A DNA stretch of 21,890 bases from an uncultured Sutterella sp. (GTDB lineage: Bacteria > Pseudomonadota > Gammaproteobacteria > Burkholderiales > Burkholderiaceae_F). The stretch covers positions 1 to 21,890 of the forward strand of contig USCE01000009.1 of NCBI GenBank assembly GCA_900553105.1. The letters are read 5' to 3'. Below are positions 1 through 7,193 of this stretch, in pieces. The notes under the pieces are model-generated. The model was given only the letters and a program-made list of their open reading frames with translations, was not told where the DNA came from and did no database searches. Positions within the stretch are counted from its first letter, which is position 1. Each line of letters starts with the position of its first letter. Both the position numbers and the translations under genes were made by a program.

Positions 1-19
1 AGATGTGTATAAGAGACAG
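1..19. other. Tn5/Nextera mosaic-end adapter (sequencing artefact)
   Basis: The first 19 bases read AGATGTGTATAAGAGACAG, which is exactly the transposase mosaic-end sequence added during Nextera tagmentation libraries. It abuts an otherwise intact response-regulator reading frame. It is therefore untrimmed adapter at a contig end rather than genomic sequence or a natural transposon end. Confidence 0.96.
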
Positions 20-383
20 GTCCTGCTGAGCGACGAAGCAGTGCACGAATGCGGGCAAACAGCTCATCGAGGTCAAAGGGCTTGATGAGATAGTCATCAG
101 CACCGGCATCCAAGCCCTTGATACGTTCTTCAACGGTGTCGCGCGCCGTTGTGATTAATACTGGGGTGAGATTGCGCTCGGCACGCAATTCTTCCAGTAC
201 GCGGATACCGTCTTTGCCGGGCAGACCCAAATCTAAAATAACTAGCGAGAATTCTGTGGTTCTGAGCGCAAGTAAGGCCGAGTGACCGTCTTGAACCCAA
301 TCGACGGCATATCCTTCATCGGTCAGACCGTCAACGACGCTTTCACCGATCATCGGGTCGTCTTCTACGAGTAAGAGTCTCAC
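20..383 (-). CDS. OmpR/QseB-type response regulator, C-terminal part missing
   Basis: DNA-binding response regulator of a two-component system. Only the receiver domain (about 121 residues) is present, because the contig ends before the winged-helix DNA-binding domain. Visible receiver features are the acidic pair D8-D9, the phospho-acceptor D51 in VILDLGLPGKDG, T78/T79 in LITTARD, and K101 in LIKPF. The LGLPGKDG and GADDYLIKPF strings resemble the QseB/PmrA/TctD subgroup of the OmpR/PhoB family. The start is GTG at 383-381, preceded by AAAGGAG about 7 bases upstream; the ATG two bases earlier runs straight into TGA. A sensor kinase usually follows such a gene but would lie outside the window. 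The gene diverges from the DUF4870 gene. The regulated pathway cannot be told. Confidence 0.9.
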
Positions 384-459
384 ATCAGTCTCCTTTCATT
401 GGGGGTAGGCTTGCACCACATTATCCAAATGTTTAAATTGTAGAGAGATTGAATAATGT

Positions 460-489
460 TTGGTGATTGAGTACCTGATCGGCTATATT
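460..489 (+). promoter_or_regulatory. candidate sigma70 promoter for the DUF4870 gene
   Basis: TTGGTG (460-465) and TATATT (484-489) are separated by 18 bases. The -10 box matches the consensus at 5 of 6 positions; the -35 box is weak. Transcription would begin near 496, leaving room for the ribosome site at about 503-507 and the ATG at 518. Predicted by eye only. Confidence 0.35.
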
Positions 490-517
490 GCAATTGAATC
501 TAAAAGGAAAACGACGG

Positions 518-949
518 ATGGCTGACATTACCCCATACAATCAAACTCCTCAAAACGCACCCGTGAAAAACAATCTTTTGTTCATCACGCAGCTCGTCTA
601 CATTCTTCATGCATTAAGCATTGTTATCGGGTTAATGACAGGAGCAAGCATTCTTTCGGCTTTCCTTTTCGGTTGGCCCTCTATAGCAGCGGTGGTGCTC
701 AATTACGTCATGCGCTCGGATGCTCGCGGAACGTTTTTGGAATCGCACTTTTCGTGGCAAATCCGCACATTTTGGTATGGCATGATTTGGACGGCTCTTG
801 TTGCCATTGCAGGCTTTTTCTTAACAGCCATTTTGGTTGGGCCGATCATTTGGTTTATCGGTTTTATTGTGTTGAGTATTTGGGTCGCCTACCGCATCGC
901 GATCGGCTGGTTGCGCCTGCGGCAATATCGTCCAATTTTCTCAGAATAA
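518..949 (+). CDS. DUF4870-type small membrane protein
   Basis: Small inner-membrane protein of 143 residues with a hydrophilic N-terminus and about three hydrophobic stretches: residues ~17-45 (FITQLVYILHALSIVIG and following), ~46-62, and ~86-125. It ends with a basic, arginine-rich tail. The arrangement, including a GWPSIAAVVLNYV segment and the SHFSWQIRTFWY motif before the last hydrophobic region, matches the DUF4870 (Tic20-like) family of uncharacterised membrane proteins. The start is placed at ATG 518, with AAAGGAAA about 9-11 bases upstream. An in-frame TTG at 488 would add ten residues but has no ribosome site. It stands alone, divergent from the response regulator, and its function is unknown. 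Confidence 0.8.
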   Translation: MADITPYNQTPQNAPVKNNLLFITQLVYILHALSIVIGLMTGASILSAFLFGWPSIAAVVLNYVMRSDARGTFLESHFSWQIRTFWYGMIWTALVAIAGFFLTAILVGPIIWFIGFIVLSIWVAYRIAIGWLRLRQYRPIFSE

Positions 950-1152
950 TCAATGCTTTTCCGCTAAATGGATGAGTATTCTTTACAATGATCTAAACCA
1001 TTTATGGTATTACTAGGGTTTTCACCTACAAAAACCTTTGTTGCAATCATTACTAAACACTTCAAAATGTCTCCATTTGAGAACGCAGAGGCTTAACTGC
1101 TGCAGATGTGAAACCTTTGCGCTTTTTTTATTTTTCTTTTTCGGAGAAATCA

Positions 1153-2409
1153 ATGTCCTTTATGAAAAACAGTGCTGCTGGTTTAGTTTTGACCGCTTCG
1201 GCACTGGCCGCTTCGACGGCTTTTGCTGCCGGTTTCCAATTGACCGAGCAATCTTCTTTGGGTCTTGGCCGTGCTTACGCCGGCGCCGGTATTGTCGGTG
1301 ACGACCTCTCAGCGGTCCACTACAATCCGGCCGGTATGACTTTGTTGCCAGGTACACAAATTCAAGCCGGTACCGTCTACATTGATCTCGACGCTGCTTA
1401 CTCCGGTAATGATGGTTTGGAAAATAACGGCCGCATGAAGGGGCAATTGATTCCTGCCGGCTATACGACGTACCAAGTCAATGATAAGCTTTGGTTAGGT
1501 TTTGCCATGACCGTTCCCTTTGGTATGGGCACTCACTATGGTCGTGGTTGGGAAGAAAATACGAGCGGCACGTCTGCCAAGATTTATACGTTCGATATGA
1601 ATCCGAGTTTTGCTTACAAGATCAGCGATTTCATTAGCATTGGTGCGGGTGTTTCCGTGCAATATGCTAAGGCACATTTAGGTAAAGCGATGTTACCTAA
1701 TGGGTTGCTTCATGGAAAAGTAGAAGGAGACAGTTGGGATTGGGGTTACAATTTTGGCATCATGATTAGCCCAACCGATACGATGCGTTTTGGTTTGGCT
1801 TATCGTTCTTCAGTTGAACACGATGCAGAAGGTCATACAAAGTTGACAGGTACATCCTTAAATGGTGGTCTAATACCAGGTGTAGATTTGAATGGTTTTA
1901 CGGCCGATATGAAGACTACCATAGAAACGCCGGCTACTGTTATGTTGACAGGTACGTGGGAAGCTACGTCAGATTTGCGTTTATCCGGTTTGATCCGTTG
2001 GGCCGAGTGGTCGAATTTTGACACGTTGGAGCTGAACCATTCATCTCCGATGAATCTAGTTTCTGATGTTGTAATTGAAAACAAATGGCAAGATACCTGG
2101 CTCTTCTCCGTGGGCGCCGATTATCGCATTAATGATGCTTGGACGGTTCGTGGCGGTATCGCCTATGAAACGGGTGCCGTGGACGATGAAAAGTATCGCG
2201 TAGCCGTGATTCCGGATACGGACCGCTTGTGGTTGTCTTTGGGGGCGTCTTATCACTGGAGCAAGCAATTACAATTTGATGTTGCCGCGACGATGTTAAA
2301 GGGCATTGGTAACCGTGATCTTTATGACTACGATACCAAAACTAAAGCCGGCGAATTCGATAACCTCGACTGCTACATCCTCGGCGCTCAAATGCAATAC
2401 CGTTTCTAA
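1153..2409 (+). CDS. FadL/OmpP1/TodX-family outer-membrane transport protein
   Basis: Beta-barrel outer-membrane protein of the FadL family, which takes up hydrophobic compounds such as long-chain fatty acids. The product is 418 residues. The signal peptide has a core LVLTASALAASTAFA, with cleavage expected just before AGFQL; the mature N-terminus AGFQLTEQSSLGLGRAYAG is the hatch segment typical of the family. The VHYNPAGMTLLPG motif is a family hallmark. Alternating strand patterns run to the C-terminus, which ends in the aromatic YRF expected for outer-membrane insertion. The start is ATG 1153, behind GGAGA at 1143-1147; a GTG at 1108 in frame lacks a ribosome site and would spoil the signal peptide. 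Followed by two hairpins, so probably transcribed alone. The substrate is unproven. Confidence 0.9.
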   Translation: MSFMKNSAAGLVLTASALAASTAFAAGFQLTEQSSLGLGRAYAGAGIVGDDLSAVHYNPAGMTLLPGTQIQAGTVYIDLDAAYSGNDGLENNGRMKGQLIPAGYTTYQVNDKLWLGFAMTVPFGMGTHYGRGWEENTSGTSAKIYTFDMNPSFAYKISDFISIGAGVSVQYAKAHLGKAMLPNGLLHGKVEGDSWDWGYNFGIMISPTDTMRFGLAYRSSVEHDAEGHTKLTGTSLNGGLIPGVDLNGFTADMKTTIETPATVMLTGTWEATSDLRLSGLIRWAEWSNFDTLELNHSSPMNLVSDVVIENKWQDTWLFSVGADYRINDAWTVRGGIAYETGAVDDEKYRVAVIPDTDRLWLSLGASYHWSKQLQFDVAATMLKGIGNRDLYDYDTKTKAGEFDNLDCYILGAQMQYRF

Positions 2410-2421
2410 TCTGATTTAGAA

Positions 2422-2490
2422 ACTCGCTTCTAAGCGAGTAAGCCGACTTTTGCGGTAAATATTGAGCCGCAAAAGTTGGCTTTTCTCTTA
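2422..2490 (+). terminator. tandem hairpins after the FadL-family gene
   Basis: The first hairpin is an 8-bp perfect inverted repeat, ACTCGCTT (2422-2429) and AAGCGAGT (2432-2439). The second has 15-base arms, AGCCGACTTTTGCGG (2441-2455) and CCGCAAAAGTTGGCT (2467-2481), with one G-T pair. A T-rich run TTTTCTC follows it. The second is a good intrinsic terminator for the upstream gene. Confidence 0.8.
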
Positions 2491-2534
2491 TCTAGGGTCT
2501 AACATTCAAGCGGATTTTCAAAGGAACTCGTACC

Positions 2535-3089
2535 ATGGCGCTTGGTGCAACCGTTTATAAAGCAACTATTGCCATCTCTGACGTCGATCGCGGTTATTAC
2601 GGCACACACTTGTGCACGCTGGCGCGTCATCCGTCTGAAAACGAAGAGCGTTTGTCGATTCGCTTGTTGGCTTTTTGTCTTTATGTCGGAGAGACCGATA
2701 TGCGCCTAGAGTTTGGTCGAGGTCTTTCAACCGAAGGCGAGCCCGCATTGTGGGAAATTGATGATACGGGCAACATTGCTCGCTGGATTGATGTCGGTGT
2801 GCCCGATGTTCGTCAAATGAGAAAAGCGGCCGGTAGAAGTGATCAAGAAATTGTGCTTGCCTATGGTGAAGATCGAATCGGTCCTTGGTGGAATCAACAT
2901 TATGCGGACATGCGTCGCATTGAAAAGTTGTCCGTGGCGATGATTAAGGATGAAGAAGTCCAACAGTTAGCTTCGCTCATGACCCGTACGATGCAGTTAG
3001 CTGTGACCGTGCAAGACGGCGTGATATGGTTATCTGACAATCAAAAAACCGTACAAGTACAACTGAACTGGCTTTTGAGACGAGATTAA
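2535..3089 (+). CDS. yaeQ: YaeQ family protein
   Basis: A 184-residue protein that aligns well with E. coli YaeQ (181 residues). It begins MALGATVYKATIAISDVDR (E. coli MALKATIYKATV...), shares TLARHPSE followed by ER and RLLAF, FGRGLSTEGEPALWEIDDTG, WIDVGVPD, and the C-terminal segment DRTMTL-like / ATIQDGVIWLSD (here VTVQDGVIWLSDN). The family has a fold related to PD-(D/E)XK nucleases, but no nuclease activity is established and its cellular role is unclear. The start is ATG 2535 with AAGGA at 2521-2525. It is flanked by terminators on both sides, so it is likely a single-gene unit. Confidence 0.93.
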   Translation: MALGATVYKATIAISDVDRGYYGTHLCTLARHPSENEERLSIRLLAFCLYVGETDMRLEFGRGLSTEGEPALWEIDDTGNIARWIDVGVPDVRQMRKAAGRSDQEIVLAYGEDRIGPWWNQHYADMRRIEKLSVAMIKDEEVQQLASLMTRTMQLAVTVQDGVIWLSDNQKTVQVQLNWLLRRD

Positions 3090-3092
3090 TTC

Positions 3093-3120
3093 AAAAAAAT
3101 CGGTCGGAAAAACCGACCGA
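3093..3120 (-). terminator. intrinsic terminator of the cyd operon
   Basis: An 8-bp perfect stem TCGGTCGG (3100-3107) and CCGACCGA (3113-3120) encloses a 5-base loop. Read on the minus strand it is followed by seven T's (A-run 3093-3099), which makes it a strong leftward terminator for cydP-ybgE. On the plus strand the downstream run is poorer, though it may also stop yaeQ. Confidence 0.8.
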
Positions 3121-3157
3121 ATCTTGATTCTTTTACTAGTAAAGAACGAGTTCTGAA

Positions 3158-3427
3158 CTAGTAAAAAACGCTCCAACCACCGATTAAAAGCAAAGGCCAA
3201 GCAACCGCGGGTGAAAAGACCCATTTCAGCCAGCAATTCTCCGGTGTAAAGCCGAATGCATGCACATAAGCCGCACTCATTCCCAACAATAAAATCACTA
3301 ATTGCTCATGAGGAACATGGTGCATGTCGGTGGCAATCAAGCGGGGAAAAAAGATCACCGTCGCCGTTACTGCAAATGCAGCAACGGCAGAAACGATGCG
3401 TGCGATAAAGTTCACGATGCCGCTCAC
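3158..3427 (-). CDS. ybgE: YbgE-like cyd operon protein
   Basis: Small inner-membrane protein, 89 residues, last gene of the cytochrome bd operon. It has three hydrophobic helices (about residues 8-27, 40-58 and 70-88). The second half AAYVHAFGFTPENCW...FSP...LLLIGGW lines up with E. coli YbgE (GVIHGVGFRPQ...FCPLLADIVLIVG). YbgE travels with cydABX in many proteobacteria, but its contribution to oxidase assembly or function is not settled. The start is GTG 3427-3425, overlapping the TGA of cydX by four bases (GTGA), which indicates translational coupling. The stop codon lies inside one of two ACTAGTAAA repeats. Confidence 0.82.
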   Translation of the reverse strand: MSGIVNFIARIVSAVAAFAVTATVIFFPRLIATDMHHVPHEQLVILLLGMSAAYVHAFGFTPENCWLKWVFSPAVAWPLLLIGGWSVFY

Positions 3428-3537
3428 TTCACTTCTTCTTCAGCAACGGGATCGTTTTTGATTTCATACATGGTGCCCATCAACACTGCAAAGCAGATTG
3501 CTAAGAGCAAACCGACAAACCAATAAATGTAGAACAT
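3424..3537 (-). CDS. cydX: CydX, small subunit of cytochrome bd oxidase
   Basis: A 37-residue single-helix peptide beginning MFYIYWFVGLLLAICFAVLM and ending in an acidic tail EEEVK. E. coli CydX has the same length and layout: an aromatic start, one transmembrane helix and a charged cytoplasmic tail. CydX associates with CydA and stabilises the oxidase and its haems. The gene lies 20 bases after cydB, with a GGGGGA ribosome site about 9 bases before the ATG at 3537. It ends in a GTGA overlap with ybgE. It is easily missed by gene callers because of its size. Identification rests on position, length and topology, since sequence conservation in this family is low. Confidence 0.9.
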   Translation of the reverse strand: MFYIYWFVGLLLAICFAVLMGTMYEIKNDPVAEEEVK

Positions 3538-3557
3538 AGTGTCTAGTCCCCCGTCAA

Positions 3558-4694
3558 TCAATAAAGTGACTTGTCGTTTTCTTTAATGTAGCTGGCTGTC
3601 AGCTTACCGCTCATGACCTTGTAGGCCCAACTCGTGTAAATGAGCACAATGGGCAGAAAGATGAGCGTGACGATAAACATTACCTGCAAGGTCATTTGCG
3701 AACTCGTACAGTCCCACATCGTTAAAGAGGAAACGGGGTGAGAAGACGAGGGCAAAATGAAGGGGAACATGGCCACAAGCGGTGTCAGCACGATGCAAGC
3801 GATGCTCAGGGAGCTCGACAGGACCGCTGCCATCGGTTTCCAAACGTATTGGTAAAGCACGCCCAAAATCGCAGCCAAGATCGCCAAAGCAGGAACCGCA
3901 AAAAGGGCCGGGTAGTTCATAAAGTTCGTAAACCAAGCGCCCTCTGCAGTCGTTACCGTCTTTAAAAGAGGATTGGCGACACCGGCCGGGTTAACGTTGC
4001 CTGCCACGTAACCCGTGATGCCGACGTAGACCCAAAGGCCGCCCACGGCAAACAGTAATGCCGTGAGAGCGCCTGCTACGATGCCGACTCGCCGAGCTTT
4101 GGCTTGTAATTGACCGGTTGTGCGAAGCAATAGATAGTTGGCGCCGTGGAAAACCGTCATTACGATGGATACGACGCCACACAATAGGCCAAAGGGATTT
4201 AGCAACGCCCAGAAGCTACCCGTATAGGTCGAGCGAAGTGTTTCATCGAAGTGAAAAGGTACGCCTTGGAGCATGTTGCCGAAAGCAACCCCAAAGATAA
4301 TGGGAGGAACGGCGCTGCCGATAAAAAGAGCCCAGTCCCAGGAGCTACGCCATTTTTGAGCGCTGACACGGCTGCGGTAGTCAAACGCCACGGGGCGCAA
4401 AATCAAGGCTGAGAGCACAATGAAAAGTGCCCAGTAAAGCCCCGAGAAAGCCGTGGCATAGACTAAAGGCCAAGCGGCAAAAATGGCGCCGCCGCCTGTT
4501 AACAGCCACACCTGATTGCCGTCCCAGTGAGGGGCGACCGAATTAATCATGATGCGCCGTTCGGTATCGTTTTTGCCCAAGAAAGGTAAAAGTGAACCTA
4601 CGCCCATATCTTGTCCGTCCATGACGGCAAAGCCGACAAGCAAAACGCCCACGAAAAGCCACCAAATCACTTTCAGGATTTCATAATCGATCAT
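3558..4694 (-). CDS. cydB: Cytochrome bd ubiquinol oxidase subunit II (CydB)
   Basis: Subunit II of the high-affinity terminal oxidase, which reduces O2 to water with quinol without pumping protons. At 378 residues it is almost the length of E. coli CydB (379) and closely similar throughout. Shared features include the N-terminus MIDYEILKVIWWLFVGVLL, D29 in DGQDMGVG, NDTERRIMIN, D58 in APHWDGNQVW (linked to the proton path), GVAFGNMLQGVPF, LLNPFGLLCGVVS, and the C-terminal SLTMWDCTSSQ. About nine transmembrane helices are expected. The start is ATG 4694; its ribosome site AAGGAG sits inside the last codons of cydA, six bases separate the two genes, and the two are surely cotranscribed. Confidence 0.98.
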   Translation of the reverse strand: MIDYEILKVIWWLFVGVLLVGFAVMDGQDMGVGSLLPFLGKNDTERRIMINSVAPHWDGNQVWLLTGGGAIFAAWPLVYATAFSGLYWALFIVLSALILRPVAFDYRSRVSAQKWRSSWDWALFIGSAVPPIIFGVAFGNMLQGVPFHFDETLRSTYTGSFWALLNPFGLLCGVVSIVMTVFHGANYLLLRTTGQLQAKARRVGIVAGALTALLFAVGGLWVYVGITGYVAGNVNPAGVANPLLKTVTTAEGAWFTNFMNYPALFAVPALAILAAILGVLYQYVWKPMAAVLSSSLSIACIVLTPLVAMFPFILPSSSHPVSSLTMWDCTSSQMTLQVMFIVTLIFLPIVLIYTSWAYKVMSGKLTASYIKENDKSLY

Positions 4695-4700
4695 GATGCA

Positions 4701-6269
4701 TTACTCCTTAGCGGCTTGGTTGTTGCGCTCGAAAAAGTAGCGTCCCGTACCCAAGAAGCTCGGGCCCGTTTTAATCAGACGGATCATTAACCATATTTCC
4801 ACGATCAACAGGGCCGAGTAGAGCAAAACAAAACCGGTCAAAGAACCCATCACGGTTGAAGCCGAAAGACTCGATGTTGAGAGGTGAACCGGCAAAATTT
4901 CGTAAATGCTCCAAGGTTGACGGCCGTATTCAGCAACGGTCCAACCGAGCTCACAGGCAATCCACGGCAAAGGCAACGCAAAGAACGTTGCTTTTAAAAG
5001 GCCGCGCTTTGTGGTGATGAGATCTTTGGCCGAGTAATAAAGGCCGAAGGCAAAAATTGCTAACAAGGCAATACCGCAAGCGACCATGATGCGGAAACTC
5101 CAGAACATGATGTTAACGCCCGGGATTGTGTCTCGAGCGGCCTGAGCAATCATTTCATCGGTAGCGCGCGACGGGTCGTTTGTGTACTTACGCAAAAGCA
5201 TCCCGTAGCCCAAATCCTCTTTAACGGTATTAAAACGTGTTTGAAGCTCCGTGTTGGTCGGATCACGACGCAATGTCGTCAACGTTTCCATAGCAACAAT
5301 GCCGTTACGAATACGGGCCTCATTTTGTTGCACAAGTTCTTTGATACCAGGAATCGGTGTATTGAGCGAACGAGTTGCAATGATGCCAAAGACCCACGGA
5401 ACTTCAACAGCATATTGGGTTGTTTGAGTTGTTTCATCGGGCAGGCCGAACACTGTCATCGGGGCCGGTGCCGGCGCGGTCTCCCAAGCCGCTTCCATCG
5501 CGGCCATCTTGGCGGGTTGGTCCTTCGCAACCAAGTAGCCCGATTCGTCACCTAAATGAATCGTAAAGATGGAGACAATCAAGCCGAAGGCTGCTGCCAA
5601 GCGAAAAGATCGTTTGGCAAACTCGATGTCGCGGCCTTTGAGCAAGTACCAAGCTGAAACGGCAAGCACGAAAAGGGAACCGGTAACGTAACCGGCGGCA
5701 ATCGTGTGACCGAACTTCGCTTGAGCCCAAGGACTTAAGATAACGTCAAAGAAATTTGTCATTTCCATGCGCATTGTCTCAAAGTTAAACTCGGAACCGG
5801 CCGGATATTGCATCCAGGCATTGGCGATCAAGATCCAAAGCGCTGAAAGATTGGAACCGATTGCCATTAAAAACGTGACAAAAAGGTGAGTTCCTTTTTT
5901 TAAGCGGTTCCAACCGAAGAAGAACAGGCCGATAAAGGTCGATTCCAAGAAAAAAGCCATGAGACCTTCAATAGCCAGCGGTGCACCGAAAATATCGCCC
6001 ACGTAGTGAGAGTAGTAGGCCCAGTTTGTGCCGAACTGGAACTCCATCGTAATGCCGGTAGCTACACCGAGGGCAAAGTTGATCCCGAAGAGTTTACCCC
6101 AGAATTTTGTCATGTCCTTGTAGATTTCTTTGCCCGTGGCAACGTAGCAGCATTCCATCACGACAAGCATGAAAGAAAGGCCAAGTGTAAGCGGCACAAA
6201 GATGAAGTGATACATCGATGTGAGCGCAAACTGCCACCGGGAAAGATCAACTAATTCTGTTGAAATCAT
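4701..6269 (-). CDS. cydA: Cytochrome bd ubiquinol oxidase subunit I (CydA)
   Basis: Haem-bearing catalytic subunit of cytochrome bd, 522 residues as in E. coli. The haem ligands are all visible with a constant +2 offset from E. coli: H21 (axial ligand near the start), H188 in KFGHTIAAGY and M395 in FRIM. Acidic residues E101 and E109 in the EGLMAFFLES segment match the E. coli proton/haem residues, and GRQPW is at 449-453. The Q-loop starts at GDESGYLVAKDQPAKMAAME (240-259) and is long, placing the protein in the E. coli-type (long Q-loop) group. The start is ATG 6269 with AGGA upstream. It lies 28 bases downstream of cydP and six bases before cydB. Confidence 0.98.
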   Translation of the reverse strand: MISTELVDLSRWQFALTSMYHFIFVPLTLGLSFMLVVMECCYVATGKEIYKDMTKFWGKLFGINFALGVATGITMEFQFGTNWAYYSHYVGDIFGAPLAIEGLMAFFLESTFIGLFFFGWNRLKKGTHLFVTFLMAIGSNLSALWILIANAWMQYPAGSEFNFETMRMEMTNFFDVILSPWAQAKFGHTIAAGYVTGSLFVLAVSAWYLLKGRDIEFAKRSFRLAAAFGLIVSIFTIHLGDESGYLVAKDQPAKMAAMEAAWETAPAPAPMTVFGLPDETTQTTQYAVEVPWVFGIIATRSLNTPIPGIKELVQQNEARIRNGIVAMETLTTLRRDPTNTELQTRFNTVKEDLGYGMLLRKYTNDPSRATDEMIAQAARDTIPGVNIMFWSFRIMVACGIALLAIFAFGLYYSAKDLITTKRGLLKATFFALPLPWIACELGWTVAEYGRQPWSIYEILPVHLSTSSLSASTVMGSLTGFVLLYSALLIVEIWLMIRLIKTGPSFLGTGRYFFERNNQAAKE

Positions 6270-6297
6270 GGTGTTGGTCCTGAGAGAATGGATAAAA

Positions 6298-6522
6298 CTA
6301 AGTCGGTTCTTTTCCGTGCTCTGTCGTCGCGTTATCTACGGCAGTTTCGGGAGCAAGAAGAGCCCGACTGACTGTTTGTGCATCGGTTTGCACGCGATGC
6401 TCAGGGCTGAAAAAGAGCATGAAAAGGCACGCAATAATCGCAAGCTTGCAAGCGAGCGTTATGGCGACTTTGATGATCAGCTTTCGGTCCTGTACCGAGA
6501 CGGAATTTTTTTGAACAGACAT
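6298..6522 (-). CDS. cydP: Putative cytochrome bd small subunit CydP
   Basis: A 74-residue protein with a basic N-terminus (QDRKLIIKVA), one hydrophobic helix (about residues 18-39, ITLACKLAIIACLFMLFF) and a polar tail. It is the first gene of the cyd operon, 28 bases before cydA. The pattern D-R-x-L, a charged-hydrophobic stretch with an internal lysine (CKLAI), and a short motif after the helix resembles the CydP family of putative small bd-oxidase subunits seen upstream of cydA in betaproteobacteria. That call rests on memory of the family plus gene order. It could instead be an unrelated single-pass peptide. The start is ATG 6522 with only a weak AGG upstream. Confidence 0.6.
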   Translation of the reverse strand: MSVQKNSVSVQDRKLIIKVAITLACKLAIIACLFMLFFSPEHRVQTDAQTVSRALLAPETAVDNATTEHGKEPT

Positions 6523-6570
6523 GGGCCTAAGAATAGCGAGAAAGCAACTCTTTGAATAGGGGGAGGAAGC

Positions 6571-6582
6571 ACTATTAATAGT
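6571..6582. promoter_or_regulatory. palindrome upstream of the cyd operon
   Basis: ACTATTAATAGT is a perfect 12-bp palindrome, 49 bases upstream of the cydP start in the only intergenic region before the operon. It could be a binding site for a dimeric regulator. It is not an FNR-type TTGAT-N4-ATCAA site, and no convincing ArcA site was found. Confidence 0.3.
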
Positions 6583-6610
6583 TTTCTGCTATGTGTGCGA
6601 TAGTTAACGA

Positions 6611-6634
6611 AAGCGGACCGCTTCGGGTCCGCTT
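6611..6634 (-). terminator. hairpin after the DUF1801 gene
   Basis: A 9-bp perfect stem AAGCGGACC (6611-6619) and GGTCCGCTT (6626-6634) around a six-base loop begins 14 bases past the stop of the DUF1801 gene. On the minus strand it is followed by TCGTT, so the T tract is short. It probably separates this gene from the cyd operon. Confidence 0.65.
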
Positions 6635-6647
6635 GATTCGTTGCCGA

Positions 6648-7157
6648 TTAGTGAACTTTTTTCATCGGTTTGGTATCGTGAATCAACTCAATGGTATCTT
6701 CGTCACGACTTTTGAGCGAAATGCGTACGGTGGGAGGCGGAGCTTTGGCAGCTTCTGCTGTAATACCCCAAATTTCAAGCATTTGAGCCTGGGTCGGCAT
6801 TTCTCCATTGGCAACGCGATTACGGCGAGCCGTGACAGAGTCTCGTACGATGCGCTCGATATGATCAAGCGGAATGCGGTTTAAATCGCTAAACAGAATC
6901 GTACGTTGGGTTAGATTGACGTTGGGTAACTTTTCTTTGAAGGCTTCAAGAACGGTTTCTTCGGCCACAAATAAAGTCATGGATTTTTCTTGAGACTGCA
7001 ATGCAAATAGCGGCCCCTGAAGTTCGTAGAAGGCCATTGCGTGACGCATGCTTTCGCGGACTCCTCGGGCAGATCGGCGGATCAGGCTGCAAATTTTAGC
7101 CATGGCCACACGTCGATCCGGAGGAAGGTTTTGAAGGTAATCTCCAACAGTCGACAT
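6648..7157 (-). CDS. DUF1801 domain protein
   Basis: A 169-residue soluble protein. Residues about 3-110 show the DUF1801 (YdhG-like) pattern: an N-terminal YLQNLPPDRR segment, a helix KICSLIRRSARGVRESMRHAMAFY, then strands with FALQSQEKSMTLFV and VLEAFKEKLP, and near the end the FSDLNRIPLDHIERIV motif, which corresponds to the usual hydrophobic dip before a final helix. The last ~50 residues are charged and lie beyond the domain. Members of this family have a compact fold related to iron-chaperone/frataxin-like proteins, but their role here is unknown. The start is ATG 7157 with AGGGGTG about 5 bases upstream. It has its own promoter and terminator, so it is likely monocistronic. Confidence 0.72.
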   Translation of the reverse strand: MSTVGDYLQNLPPDRRVAMAKICSLIRRSARGVRESMRHAMAFYELQGPLFALQSQEKSMTLFVAEETVLEAFKEKLPNVNLTQRTILFSDLNRIPLDHIERIVRDSVTARRNRVANGEMPTQAQMLEIWGITAEAAKAPPPTVRISLKSRDEDTIELIHDTKPMKKVH

Positions 7158-7193
7158 TAAACACCCCTAAAAACTGGGAAAAACGAACAATAT

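Noticed and set aside
1..60. Natural transposon insertion in the response regulator
   Set aside because: The terminal 19 bases equal the library adapter, no target duplication or transposase exists, and the frame is intact from base 20.
488..517. N-terminal extension of the DUF4870 protein from TTG 488
   Set aside because: No ribosome site precedes it, it overlaps the likely -10 box, and ATG 518 has a suitable AAAGGAAA upstream.
1038..1301. 87-codon plus-strand frame before and over the porin start
   Set aside because: It runs out of frame through the signal peptide and porin; no ribosome site or family resemblance, so it is a shadow.
3158..3537. A single fused CydX-YbgE protein
   Set aside because: An initial reading looked continuous, but careful base-by-base reading shows TGA at 3426-3424, so these are two genes with a 4-base overlap.
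6523..6647. FNR or ArcA site in front of the cyd operon
   Set aside because: No TTGAT-N4-ATCAA or convincing ArcA repeat was found; only the unrelated palindrome at 6571.
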